From: JBBQXK01 sp038251625
GTDB taxonomy: Bacteria > Pseudomonadota > Alphaproteobacteria > Rhodobacterales > Rhodobacteraceae
Reading direction: 5' to 3'
DNA length: 21,453 bases
NCBI GenBank assembly: GCA_038251625.1
Contig: JBBSBE010000065.1
Span: 1 to 21,453 of the forward strand
Under the pieces are notes generated by a model. It ran no database searches. It was not told the origin of the DNA and was given only the letters and a program-made list of their open reading frames with translations. Made by a program: the position numbers and the translations under genes. Within the stretch, counting starts at the first letter, position 1. Every line of letters begins with the position of its first letter. Below are positions 9,228 to 17,185 of this stretch, piece by piece.

Positions 9228-10235
9228 ATGCTCACCTTCACGCTCCGGCGTCTGATGCTGGCGATCCCGACCCTTCTGCTGATAAGCCTTGTGATCTTCC
9301 TTCTGGTCGATCTTGCTCCCGGCAGCCCGATGTCGCAGATCCCCCTGACTGTGCCGCCCGAAGTGCGCTTGAAGATGATCGAGGCGATGGGCGCGAACGA
9401 ACCCGTCTTCGTGCGCTACGTCCTTTGGCTGAAACAGTTTTTCTGGATCGAGCCGCTTTACATGATCGACGCGCGCTTTGGCACCGAATTCGCGGGCGAT
9501 GCGCAGCGGATCCTGTCTTGGCAAAGCCGCTCTCCGGTGTTCGACATCATAGGTCAGCGCATCCCGCAAACCCTTACCGTGATCGGCACGGCCTATCTGG
9601 TGGGCATCTGCATCGCGCTGCCCATCGGCATCTACTCGGCCTACCGGCAGTATTCGTGGTTCGATCAGGCGGGCACGCTGGTCGCGATGATCGGCTTTTC
9701 GGTGCCCACCTTCTTTACCGGCGTCTTGTTGATCGTGATCTTCTCGGTCCATCTGCAATGGTTTCCGTCGATCTACGATACCACCTTGCGCGTCACCGAC
9801 TGGTCAACCTTCGTGCGGCAGGTGATGCAGATGACGCTGCCCGTGGCGGTGCTGGCGCTTTTCAACGCAGCCGAAATCAGCCGCTATACCCGCTCTTCGA
9901 TGCTGGAAAACCTGGGCCAGGATTACGTGCGGACCGCGCGGGCCAAGGGGATGAACGAACGCACGGTCGTGTTGAAACACGTGCTGCGCAATTCACTGAT
10001 CCCTGTTGTCACGGTCATCGCGCTTGGCCTGCCCACCGTATTCGGCGGCGCGATCATCACAGAACAGGTATTCAAGATCAACGGATTGGGCGCGGCCCTT
10101 ATCGGCGCGATCAACGCAAGCGACCTGCCGACGGTACAGACGCTGACCTTCATCTTCGCGGTCCTGATCGTCCTCTTCAACCTGATTGCCGATATCCTCT
10201 ATGGCATCCTTGACCCGAGGATCCGCTATGACTGA
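9228..10235 (+). CDS. dppB: Peptide ABC transporter permease (OppB/DppB type)
   Basis: A 335-residue inner-membrane permease. The N-terminal helix (residues 8-29, LMLAIPTLLLISLVIFLLVDLA) and the following APGSP are typical of OppB/DppB proteins, with five further membrane segments in the second half. The EAA loop that docks on the ATPases is at about 233-259 (YVRTARAKGMNERTVVLKHVLRN). A periplasmic insert of about 80 residues after the first helix (residues 40-110) is normal for the family. AGGGG lies ten bases before the start. It overlaps the next permease gene by eight bases. Confidence 0.92.
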   Translation: MLTFTLRRLMLAIPTLLLISLVIFLLVDLAPGSPMSQIPLTVPPEVRLKMIEAMGANEPVFVRYVLWLKQFFWIEPLYMIDARFGTEFAGDAQRILSWQSRSPVFDIIGQRIPQTLTVIGTAYLVGICIALPIGIYSAYRQYSWFDQAGTLVAMIGFSVPTFFTGVLLIVIFSVHLQWFPSIYDTTLRVTDWSTFVRQVMQMTLPVAVLALFNAAEISRYTRSSMLENLGQDYVRTARAKGMNERTVVLKHVLRNSLIPVVTVIALGLPTVFGGAIITEQVFKINGLGAALIGAINASDLPTVQTLTFIFAVLIVLFNLIADILYGILDPRIRYD

Positions 10236-11163
10236 CGCAAGCCGCCCCTTGCCCCCCGTGATCGAAAAGCCGCGCAGCCAGTGGCGCGATGTCTGGGATC
10301 AGTTCAAGACCCACAAGGGCGCGCTGGTGGGGATGATCATCTTTCTCTCACTGGTCAGCTTCGTGGTGATCGGGCCCTTTATCTACACCAAGGACCCCAC
10401 CTACGTGAACCCGAACGCCGTCGAGATGCTGAAGACGCGCAACAAGCCGCCCTCGCTGCAGTTCCCCCTCGGCACTGATCAGTTGGGCCGCGACATGCTG
10501 GCGCGGATGATGGCGGGCGGGAAGGTTTCCATCGCTGTCGGCCTCGTCGCGATGTCGATCTCGATCTTCCTTGGCACCTTCATCGGGGTGATGGCGGGCT
10601 ATTTCCGCCGTCTTGACGGCATCCTCATGCGGATGACGGATCTGTTCCTTGCCCTGCCCCTGCTGCCGCTGCTGCTGGTCATGGTGCTATTGTTCCGCGA
10701 CTCGCTGGCGGGGGTGTTCGGCCCCGAGCTTGGCACCTTCATCCTGATCGTCTGCGCCATCGGCGCCACAAGCTGGATGCAGGCCGCGCGGATCGTGCGG
10801 GGCGAGGTGCTGGCCCTGAAGGAACGCGAATTCGTGCTGGCCGCCCGGTCCATCGGCACGCCGCCCAGCCGCATGATCCTGCGCCACATCCTGCCCAATG
10901 TCGTCTCACCGATCATGGTGGCGGCGACGCTTGGGATTGCGTCGGCCATCATCACCGAAAGCGCCCTGTCGTTCCTCGGCCTCGGCTTCCCGCCGGACTT
11001 CCCCACCTGGGGGCGGCTTTTGTTCGATGGCGTCGAATACATGCAGATCTACCCCGAACGTGTGATGTGGCCGGGCCTTGCGATCTCGCTCACCGTGCTC
11101 AGCGTCAACTACATCGGTGACGGGTTGCGCGACGCGCTTGACCCGCGCATCCGGGGGCGATGA
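10228..11163 (+). CDS. dppC: Peptide ABC transporter permease (OppC/DppC type)
   Basis: A 311-residue inner-membrane permease, partner of DppB. A soluble N-terminal stretch of about 30 residues precedes the first membrane helix (34-52). The family block FPLGTDQLGRDMLARMMAGGKVS is at 79-101 and the EAA loop (REFVLAARSIGTPPSRMILRHILPN) is near 215. The frame is open back to 10186, but the start at 10228 was chosen because it overlaps the upstream stop in the usual coupled manner and gives a normal OppC N-terminus. Its stop overlaps the ATG of the acetyltransferase gene. Confidence 0.92.
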   Translation: MTDASRPLPPVIEKPRSQWRDVWDQFKTHKGALVGMIIFLSLVSFVVIGPFIYTKDPTYVNPNAVEMLKTRNKPPSLQFPLGTDQLGRDMLARMMAGGKVSIAVGLVAMSISIFLGTFIGVMAGYFRRLDGILMRMTDLFLALPLLPLLLVMVLLFRDSLAGVFGPELGTFILIVCAIGATSWMQAARIVRGEVLALKEREFVLAARSIGTPPSRMILRHILPNVVSPIMVAATLGIASAIITESALSFLGLGFPPDFPTWGRLLFDGVEYMQIYPERVMWPGLAISLTVLSVNYIGDGLRDALDPRIRGR

Positions 11164-11732
11164 GCCTTGCGTTCCACCCCCTGACCCCCGACCGGGCGCA
11201 AGATGCCGCCCGGCTTTTCGAGGCTGACAACGTGACGCGCGGCTGCTGGTGCCTGCACTGGCGCATGGCGACGAAACGGCGCGACGCGATGGACCCGGAG
11301 GATCGCCGCGCGGCTTTCCTTGCGCTGCCGGATGTCGCCCATCCCCCCGGTCTTCTGGCCTATGATGAAAACGGCCCCGCCGGGTGGGTGCAGATCACGC
11401 CGCGCGCCGATGTGCCCCGCTTCCAGACCGCGCCCACGGCCCGGCCCGCCGCCGACACACCGCCCGGCACCTGGGCCGCCTCGTGCTTCTTTCTGCGCAA
11501 GGATCTGCGCCAGAAGGGCCACATGACCGACCTTGCACGCGCCGCCTGCCAGCACGCCGCCGCCTCCGGCGCCACTGCGGTTGAGGCAGCCGCCCGTCGC
11601 ATGGAAGGGTCATGGGCCTGGGGCGGCGGTTTCACGGGCCTTGCCCCCTCGCTTCTCAAGGCAGGGTTTGCAGAGGTGGAATCGCGCACGCCGCAACGCG
11701 TGCTGATGCGCTGGGTACCACCCTTGCCGTGA
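11160..11732 (+). CDS. GNAT-family N-acetyltransferase
   Basis: A 190-residue protein with a GNAT core that would move an acetyl group from acetyl-CoA to an amine. The conserved segment is CFFLRKDLRQKGHMTDLARAA at about 109-129; the usual R/Q-x-x-G-x-G/A loop is replaced by RQKGHM. The C-terminal LLKAGFAEVESRTPQRVLMRW is a typical final GNAT strand pair. The N-terminal RGCWCLHWR (27-35) marks a subgroup of bacterial GNATs whose substrates are unknown to me. It is joined to the importer operon by an ATGA overlap, so it should be made together with it, and may acetylate the imported compound or one of its products. It could also be an unrelated gene carried along in the operon. Confidence 0.85.
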   Translation: MSLAFHPLTPDRAQDAARLFEADNVTRGCWCLHWRMATKRRDAMDPEDRRAAFLALPDVAHPPGLLAYDENGPAGWVQITPRADVPRFQTAPTARPAADTPPGTWAASCFFLRKDLRQKGHMTDLARAACQHAAASGATAVEAAARRMEGSWAWGGGFTGLAPSLLKAGFAEVESRTPQRVLMRWVPPLP

Positions 11733-11741
11733 TTTCCAATT

Positions 11742-11774
11742 CTGCGTCGCAGCATCTGGTTTTCTGCGCCGCAG
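11742..11774. promoter_or_regulatory. Two PhaR-like boxes (CTGC-N3-GCAG)
   Basis: CTGCGTCGCAG at 11742-11752 and CTGCGCCGCAG at 11764-11774 have the same odd palindrome and are centred 22 bp apart, about two helical turns. They sit within near-identical 17-base direct repeats (TTCTGCG, T or C, CGCAGCATC). PhaR, the polyhydroxyalkanoate-granule sensing repressor of Paracoccus and Rhodobacter, is known to bind CTGC-N3-GCAG. The boxes lie directly upstream of the candidate small gene at 11815. Confidence 0.6.
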
Positions 11775-11814
11775 CATCCTATGTTGGGTGAGGGGAGGAA
11801 CATGGAGACCTGAC

Positions 11815-11994
11815 ATGCCCTGCATCACTCCACCCCCCGTTCCCTTCCCATCCTCAATGCCAGAGGATCCGCTGTCGTACTTTACGCCAACGGCGTGTGC
11901 AGGTCGCCGCACGTCGGCACCCGAACCGGCGCTGACGGGCCTCGATCAGATGTACACGTATTTCGACGCAAACCGCGACGGCCTTTACCGCTAG
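11815..11994 (+). CDS. Candidate small protein of 59 residues
   Basis: A short frame that I do not recognise with certainty. It begins with an ATG preceded by GGAG at a seven-base spacing, better than the GTG at 11788 in the same frame. The protein has a proline-rich start and a C-terminal TGLDQMYTYFDANRDGLYR that looks protein-like rather than random. No membrane segment is visible. The two PhaR-like boxes 40-70 bases upstream suggest it is a regulated gene, perhaps linked to storage-polymer metabolism; this is inference. Its TAG stop overlaps the TAG stop of the convergent DUF3422 gene in one CTAG. It could be a chance frame. Confidence 0.5.
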   Translation: MPCITPPPVPFPSSMPEDPLSYFTPTACAGRRTSAPEPALTGLDQMYTYFDANRDGLYR

Positions 11995-13274
11995 TGAAGC
12001 GCCCGCCGCACCCGGCGCACCATCAGCCAGACGCCCAGCACGACCAACGGAACCAGACCCGCCGTCACCGCCGACTTTGGCCAATGCTGGGCCTCTGCCA
12101 GGGGCAGCACCAGATAGGCTGCCAGATTGACGGCGTAATAGCTGATCGCCACCACCGACAACCCCTCGACCGTGCGCTGCAGGCGCAGTTGCAGGTCGGC
12201 CCGCTTGTCCATGCTTTCCAGCAGCTTCTGGTTCTGCGCCGAGCGTTCCACATCCACCCGTGTCCGCAACAGTTCCGCCGCGCGCTCTGCCCGTTCGCCA
12301 AGGGCGCGCAGCCGACCCTCGGTCGCCTTTACGGTGCGCATCGCGGGGTCATAGCGCCGCGTCATGAATTCGGTGAATGTCTGCCGCCCCTCGATCCGCA
12401 TCTCGCGCAACGCCGCAATCCGCTGCAGGACGATCGCCTCGTAGGCCCCCGTGGCGCCGAACCGAAACTGGAACTGCACGGCAAGACTTTCCAGTTCGGC
12501 CGAGATCGTGAGCAGGTCATGAAGCGCGGCCTCGGGGCTTCCATCGGGCTGGTCAAGGCCCGATACCAGCGCCGAAAGCCGCGGGTCGAGGCCGTTCAGC
12601 CGCGCCGAAAGCTGGCGTGACCGCACAAGACCCAGCATCGACATGGCCCGGTACGTCTCGATCTCGAAGATCCGCTGCACGATCCGGCCCAGCCGGCGCT
12701 TGCTGACATCGGGCTTTACGAAGACGGCAAAGCGCATGTGCCCGGCCGGATCGATCCGGAAATCGCCTGCAACCACCGCCACACCATCCACCACGCGCGA
12801 GACGGCCACGCTTTCGGGCACGAACCAGTCCTCGACGCGCGCCAGCATCTCGGCTTCGGTTTCGGGCATCAGCTCTACCCGCACCAGCAGCGATACCAGC
12901 CGTTTGCCCGGCGCCGCCGCCAGCCAATCCTCGGGGAACACCTCGGCCTCATCCGGATCGAACGGCCGCGCGCCCACGCCCTTGCCAAAGGCCGAATAGG
13001 TGACGAACTCGGTGTGGCTTTCCCACTTCAGGTCATACCGCCCGATGGGCCCCGAAAAATGCGTCGATTCGGGCTGCGGATGGGCCGAACCGTTTCGATC
13101 GAGGAGCGACAGCAGATGCGCACGATCCTTGGTGCGATCCCGGTTGGCGGCGTCCACAGGCTCCTTGATTGCGACGTAGACAGCATGGCACGGCGCCTCG
13201 AGCGCGGGAAACGGGCGCGCGTGCAGCTCGTTCACGGTGGCATAGCGCTGGGGATGGTCGGCAAGGGGGGGCAT
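11991..13274 (-). CDS. DUF3422-family protein with two C-terminal membrane helices
   Basis: A 427-residue protein of the proteobacterial DUF3422 family, whose function is not known. It opens with the family-typical DHPQRYATVNELHARPF (6-22) and contains HFSGPIGRYDLKWESHTEFVTYSAF (72-96). A charged, probably coiled-coil region spans roughly 315-370, followed by two membrane helices at about 374-393 and 403-420, so most of the protein should face one side of the inner membrane, probably the cytoplasm. The frame is open further upstream to 13385. The start at 13274 was chosen because the conserved family sequence begins there, though its ribosome binding site is poor and a start at 13307 is possible. 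It follows pntB on the same strand after a 221-bp gap with a hairpin. Confidence 0.87.
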   Translation of the reverse strand: MPPLADHPQRYATVNELHARPFPALEAPCHAVYVAIKEPVDAANRDRTKDRAHLLSLLDRNGSAHPQPESTHFSGPIGRYDLKWESHTEFVTYSAFGKGVGARPFDPDEAEVFPEDWLAAAPGKRLVSLLVRVELMPETEAEMLARVEDWFVPESVAVSRVVDGVAVVAGDFRIDPAGHMRFAVFVKPDVSKRRLGRIVQRIFEIETYRAMSMLGLVRSRQLSARLNGLDPRLSALVSGLDQPDGSPEAALHDLLTISAELESLAVQFQFRFGATGAYEAIVLQRIAALREMRIEGRQTFTEFMTRRYDPAMRTVKATEGRLRALGERAERAAELLRTRVDVERSAQNQKLLESMDKRADLQLRLQRTVEGLSVVAISYYAVNLAAYLVLPLAEAQHWPKSAVTAGLVPLVVLGVWLMVRRVRRALH

Positions 13275-13495
13275 GGCGGCTCTGATCAGGGCGGGCCGCA
13301 GAACCATAGACCGGCGCGGGCGGGAGCGAAAGAATATTCCGCAATCTTTCCCGGCACTTATTGGCATACAGCCGCATACGGGCAAATCGGGCGCAGAGCG
13401 TGGCCCAAGGTGCGCATTTGGGGGCTCTGTGCCGCGACAAGGGCGCTGTCAGGCGCCTGCACGATTACCGCCGTGCAGGCGCCGACGTGCCGCGG
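13275..13495. other. Gap between pntB and the DUF3422 gene
   Basis: Apart from the hairpin at 13452-13483, no gene is seen. On the minus strand TTGCCC and AATAAG with 17 bases between them (near 13388-13360) could be a promoter for the DUF3422 gene, matching four of six consensus bases in each box. Confidence 0.4.
13452..13483 (-). terminator. Hairpin downstream of pntB
   Basis: Eleven-base perfect arms GGCGCCTGCAC and GTGCAGGCGCC flank a ten-base loop, 12 bases after the pntB stop. No T run follows, so it may act as a transcript 3' end or stabiliser rather than a textbook terminator. Confidence 0.6.
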
Positions 13496-14962
13496 TCAGT
13501 CGATCATCGGCAACAGCTGATCCAGCGACTTCTTGGCATCACCATAGAACATCCGCGTATTGTCCTTGAAGAACAGCGGGTTCTCGATACCAGAATACCC
13601 CGTCCCCTGCCCGCGTTTGGACACGAACACCTGCTTGGCCTTCCAGCATTCCAGCACCGGCATGCCGGCGATGGGGCTGTTGGGGTCTTCCTGTGCGGCC
13701 GGATTCACGATGTCGTTCGACCCGATCACGATGGCCACGTCGGTGGATGGGAAATCGTCGTTGATCTCGTCCATTTCCAGCACGATGTCATAGGGCACCT
13801 TCGCCTCGGCCAGAAGCACGTTCATGTGGCCGGGCAGACGGCCCGCCACCGGGTGGATCGCAAAGCGCACGTTCTTGCCCTTTGCACGCAGTTTGCGCGT
13901 AAGTTCCGATACGGATTGCTGCGCCTGCGCCACCGCCATGCCGTAGCCGGGGATGATGATGATGCTGTCAGCATCGTTCAGCGCCGCCGCCACGCCTTCG
14001 GCATCAATGGCAATCTGCTCGCCCGCGATCTCCATCGCCGGGCCAGTGGTGTTGCCAAAGCCGCCAAGGATCACACTGATGAACGACCGGTTCATCGCCT
14101 TGCACATGATGTAGCTCAGGATCGCGCCGGAAGAGCCGACCAGCGCCCCGACAACGATCAGCAGGTCGTTGCCAAGGCTGAAGCCGATGGCCGCCGCCGC
14201 CCAGCCGGAATAGCTGTTGAGCATCGACACCACCACGGGCATGTCGGCGCCGCCGATCCCCATGATCAGATGCCAGCCGATGAAGAACGCCAGCAGCGTC
14301 ATCAGCACCAGCGCCCAGGCCCCCGCACCATTCACGAAGGCGATCAGCAGCAGAAGCGACAAAAGTGCTGCGCCCGCATTCAGATAATGGCCGGATATGA
14401 ACGGGATCGGGTTTTCCTTCGTCGGCAGCATCAGCTTGACGGCCTTGCCGTCTACCTTGCCCGCCAGTTTGCCGAAGGCCACGACCGAACCGGTAAAGGT
14501 GACGGCCCCGATGAACACGCCTAGGAACACCTCGACCTTGAGGATCGAGATTTCGACCCCCGACTTGTGCGCCAGCACAGCGGCAAAGCCGATCAGGCCC
14601 TCGCGCGCCTCCGCGCTCAACGCCATCACCCGGCCAAGCTCGATCTCCGAGTTGAAGCCGATGAAAACGGCGGCCAGACCGACGAAAGAGTGCAGCGCCG
14701 CCACAAGCTGCGGCATCTCGGTCATCTCGACACGCATGGCCACCTGATAGCCAGCCCCCGCGCCGATGGCGATCATCACCAGGATGACCAGCAGGTTCTC
14801 CACATCGGGCGAAAGAACGGTGGCGACGACGGCAAGCGCCATGCCTGCGATGCCGTACCAGACCGCCCGCTTGGCGCTTTCCTGCCCCGACAGGCCCCCC
14901 AGCGACAGGATGAAAAGGATGGCAGCCGCGATGTAGGCGGCAGAGACGATTCCGATGCTCAT
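13496..14962 (-). CDS. pntB: NAD(P) transhydrogenase beta subunit
   Basis: A 488-residue subunit of the proton-pumping transhydrogenase, which uses the proton gradient to reduce NADP with NADH. The N-terminal half holds multiple membrane helices, including ALHSFVGLAAVFIGFNSE with H91, the histidine that in the E. coli enzyme lies in the proton path. The NADP-binding domain is C-terminal, with GYGMAVAQAQ at 339-348, RLPGHMNVLLAEAKVPYDIV at 375-394 and IGSNDIVNPAA at 413-423. The GAGGGG ribosome binding site overlaps the stop codon of pntA, ten bases upstream, so the two subunits are coupled. Length and motifs are complete. Confidence 0.96.
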   Translation of the reverse strand: MSIGIVSAAYIAAAILFILSLGGLSGQESAKRAVWYGIAGMALAVVATVLSPDVENLLVILVMIAIGAGAGYQVAMRVEMTEMPQLVAALHSFVGLAAVFIGFNSEIELGRVMALSAEAREGLIGFAAVLAHKSGVEISILKVEVFLGVFIGAVTFTGSVVAFGKLAGKVDGKAVKLMLPTKENPIPFISGHYLNAGAALLSLLLLIAFVNGAGAWALVLMTLLAFFIGWHLIMGIGGADMPVVVSMLNSYSGWAAAAIGFSLGNDLLIVVGALVGSSGAILSYIMCKAMNRSFISVILGGFGNTTGPAMEIAGEQIAIDAEGVAAALNDADSIIIIPGYGMAVAQAQQSVSELTRKLRAKGKNVRFAIHPVAGRLPGHMNVLLAEAKVPYDIVLEMDEINDDFPSTDVAIVIGSNDIVNPAAQEDPNSPIAGMPVLECWKAKQVFVSKRGQGTGYSGIENPLFFKDNTRMFYGDAKKSLDQLLPMID

Positions 14963-14972
14963 GTCCGGCCCC

Positions 14973-16544
14973 TCACGACTTCTGGAACATGGCGAGCATC
15001 CGGCGTGTTACCAGAAAACCCCCCACAATGTTGATGGTGGCGATCAGCACCGAGATCGCGGATAGAAGGATCACAAGGGTACTGCCTGATCCCACCTGCA
15101 AAAGCGCGCCGATGATCACAATGCCGGAAATCGCGTTCGTCACCGCCATCAAGGGCGTGTGCAGGCTGTGGCTGACGTTCCAGATCACCTGGAAGCCCAC
15201 GAAACAGGCAAGCGCAAAGACGATGAAGTGGCTCATGAAGCTTGGCGGGGCATAGGCGCCGACCAGCAGCATCAGCAGGCCGCCGATCACCAGCAGGCCC
15301 ACCTGACTGCGCGTCTGGGCCTTGAATGCCGCCATCTCCTGCGCGCGCCGTTCCACAGGTGTCAGCTCTTTCACCTTCTCCTTCGGCTTGGCCGCCGCGA
15401 TGGCGGCCACCTTCGGGGGCGGTGGCGGGTAGGTGATCGCGCCGTCATAGGCGACGGTGGCACCGCGGATGACGTCATCCTCCATGTTCTGCACGATCAC
15501 ACCATCTTTCTTCGGTGTAAGATCGGTCAGCATGTGCCTGATATTGGTCGAGTAAAGCGTGGATGCCTGCGCCGCCATCCGGCTCGGGAAATCGGTGTAG
15601 CCAACAACCGTCACGCCGTTGTCGGACACGATCTTCTGGTCGGGAACGGTCAGGTCGCAGTTGCCGCCACGCTCGGCGGCCAAGTCCACGATCACCGAAC
15701 CGGGCTTCATCAGCGCCACCATGTCGGCGGTCCAGAGCTTCGGCGCGGGCCGCCCGGGGATCAGGGCCGTGGTGATCACGATGTCCATCTCGGGGGCAAG
15801 CTCGCGGAACTTGGCAAGCTGCTTTTCGCGGAATTCAGGCGAAGACGGCGCGGCGTAGCCCCCCGTCGCGGCCCCGTCCTGCGCGGCTTCGAATTCGAGG
15901 AACACGAAGTTTGCGCCCATCGATTCGATCTGCTCGGCCACTTCGGGGCGCACATCGAAGGCATAGACGATGGCGCCAAGGCTGGTGGCCGTACCGATCG
16001 CCGCTAGGCCTGCAACGCCTGCGCCCACCACCAGCACCTTTGCGGGCGGCACCTTTCCAGCGGCCGTCACCTGACCGGTGAAAAACCGGCCGAAATTGGC
16101 CCCGGCCTCGATCACTGCGCGGTAGCCCGCGATATTGGCCATCGACGACAGCGCATCCATCTTCTGCGCGCGGCTGATCCGTGGCACCATATCCATCGCA
16201 ATGGCCGTAGCGCCGCGTTCTTTCACTATTTCAAGAAGTTCCGGGTTCTGTGCAGGCCAGAAAAACGAAATCAGCGTCTGTCCCTTGCGCAAGGATTGCG
16301 CCTCTTTCGGCTCGGGCCCCCGCACCTTGACCAGCACGTCAGCGGCCCCGACCACGGCCTTGGCGGATTTCAGTACCTCAACGCCAGCCTCTGCATAGGC
16401 CGCATCCGAAAAGCCCGCCTTCGCACCGGCTCCGGCCTCGATCACACAAGCGTGGCCCAGCTTTTGCAGGGCACGGGCTGAATCGGGCGTCATCGCAACC
16501 CGGTTCTCGCCCTCGAAAATCTCGCGCAGTGCCCCGATCTTCAT
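14973..16544 (-). CDS. pntA: NAD(P) transhydrogenase alpha subunit (one-piece form)
   Basis: A 523-residue subunit carrying the NAD(H)-binding domain and a membrane domain. GENRVAMTPDS is at 12-22, the ISRAQKMDALSSMANIAGYRAV block at 123-144, the nucleotide-binding VVGAGVAGLAAI at 172-183, and DLAAERGGNCDLT at 287-299. A proline- and lysine-rich linker (372-396) leads to four C-terminal membrane helices between 415 and 515. This fused layout is like E. coli PntA, unlike the split PntAA/PntAB of Rhodospirillum. The frame extends 16 codons upstream, but the start at 16544 has GGGGAG before it and the conserved MKIGALREIFEGENRVA opening. Confidence 0.96.
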   Translation of the reverse strand: MKIGALREIFEGENRVAMTPDSARALQKLGHACVIEAGAGAKAGFSDAAYAEAGVEVLKSAKAVVGAADVLVKVRGPEPKEAQSLRKGQTLISFFWPAQNPELLEIVKERGATAIAMDMVPRISRAQKMDALSSMANIAGYRAVIEAGANFGRFFTGQVTAAGKVPPAKVLVVGAGVAGLAAIGTATSLGAIVYAFDVRPEVAEQIESMGANFVFLEFEAAQDGAATGGYAAPSSPEFREKQLAKFRELAPEMDIVITTALIPGRPAPKLWTADMVALMKPGSVIVDLAAERGGNCDLTVPDQKIVSDNGVTVVGYTDFPSRMAAQASTLYSTNIRHMLTDLTPKKDGVIVQNMEDDVIRGATVAYDGAITYPPPPPKVAAIAAAKPKEKVKELTPVERRAQEMAAFKAQTRSQVGLLVIGGLLMLLVGAYAPPSFMSHFIVFALACFVGFQVIWNVSHSLHTPLMAVTNAISGIVIIGALLQVGSGSTLVILLSAISVLIATINIVGGFLVTRRMLAMFQKS

Positions 16545-16575
16545 CGGCTTCTCCCCCGTCTGTGGTCCAGCGCGG

Positions 16576-16603
16576 CACATAGCACCGCGCAATTATCTTT
16601 CAA
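16576..16603 (-). promoter_or_regulatory. Possible promoter for pntAB
   Basis: On the minus strand TTGAAA (16603-16598) and TATGTG (16581-16576) are 16 bases apart. The second box is preceded by TG one base away, an extended -10 form. The -35 box overlaps the end of the methyltransferase gene. This would let pntAB be transcribed separately from that gene. Confidence 0.35.
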
Positions 16604-17069
16604 AGCCCTCAAGCGATCCTCGCCCGATCCAGCGCGGCACACGCGCAGCCCAGGCCTCGAATTCGCCTCCGAATGCAGCACGCAACCGCGCTTCCTCGTC
16701 CAGGATGAATCGTTTCTGGATCAGCGTCATGAACACCAGCACGAACGGCAGGCCGATGATCACATCCCACCGCAACGCGCACCCCGCCAATACCAGCGCA
16801 TCGCCCAGATAGATCGGATTGCGGCTGATTGCGAAAACGCCCGAGGTAACAAGGGACGCCGGAGCGCGGCGCGGAATGAAGGTGGTGCGCGCCATCGTCA
16901 TCTGCACCAGCGCCGTCAGCATCAGGATAACCCCGAGTGCGACAAGGCCCGTTCCGACCCTACGGCCATGAACTCCCAGAAAGTCCAGCGGCAGCATCTG
17001 TCCCAGCGCCCAGACCGACACAAGCGACAGCATCAGCCAGACAGGCGGATAATCGAGGATCCTTGGCAT
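16593..17069 (-). CDS. Isoprenylcysteine/phospholipid-type membrane methyltransferase
   Basis: A 158-residue integral membrane protein of the ICMT/PEMT-like superfamily, which transfers methyl groups from S-adenosylmethionine to lipid-like acceptors. Helices are predicted near 9-26, 37-60, 90-98 and 102-117. The cofactor-binding signature is the SGVFAISRNPIYLGD block (76-90), with the paired acidic residues E125-E126 in FILDEEARLRAAFG as the second conserved site. The acceptor is unknown. The frame runs 33 codons further upstream, but the start at 17069 has AAGGGAAGG before it and gives the usual short N-terminus. It ends 48 bp before pntA and may be partly co-transcribed; it diverges from the kynureninase gene. 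Confidence 0.85.
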   Translation of the reverse strand: MPRILDYPPVWLMLSLVSVWALGQMLPLDFLGVHGRRVGTGLVALGVILMLTALVQMTMARTTFIPRRAPASLVTSGVFAISRNPIYLGDALVLAGCALRWDVIIGLPFVLVFMTLIQKRFILDEEARLRAAFGGEFEAWAARVPRWIGRGSLEGFER

Positions 17070-17185
17070 GCACCTTCCCTTTTCCTGCCTTTGTTCCGTC
17101 CCGCGCGCCGAATGGCAACCACCGATTCCATCTTGGCCCCAGGTCCCTGCCGCGCCAGAGTGGCTCAAACGCCAAAGGAACCGCC

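Noticed and set aside
13452..13483. Inverted CTGCAC/GTGCAG pair considered as another PhaR box
   Set aside because: The halves are ten bases apart rather than three, and the long perfect stem just after a stop codon fits an RNA hairpin better.
13361..14524. 387-codon plus-strand frame opposite pntB
   Set aside because: pntB is complete and highly conserved; the opposite frame looks like an antisense shadow.
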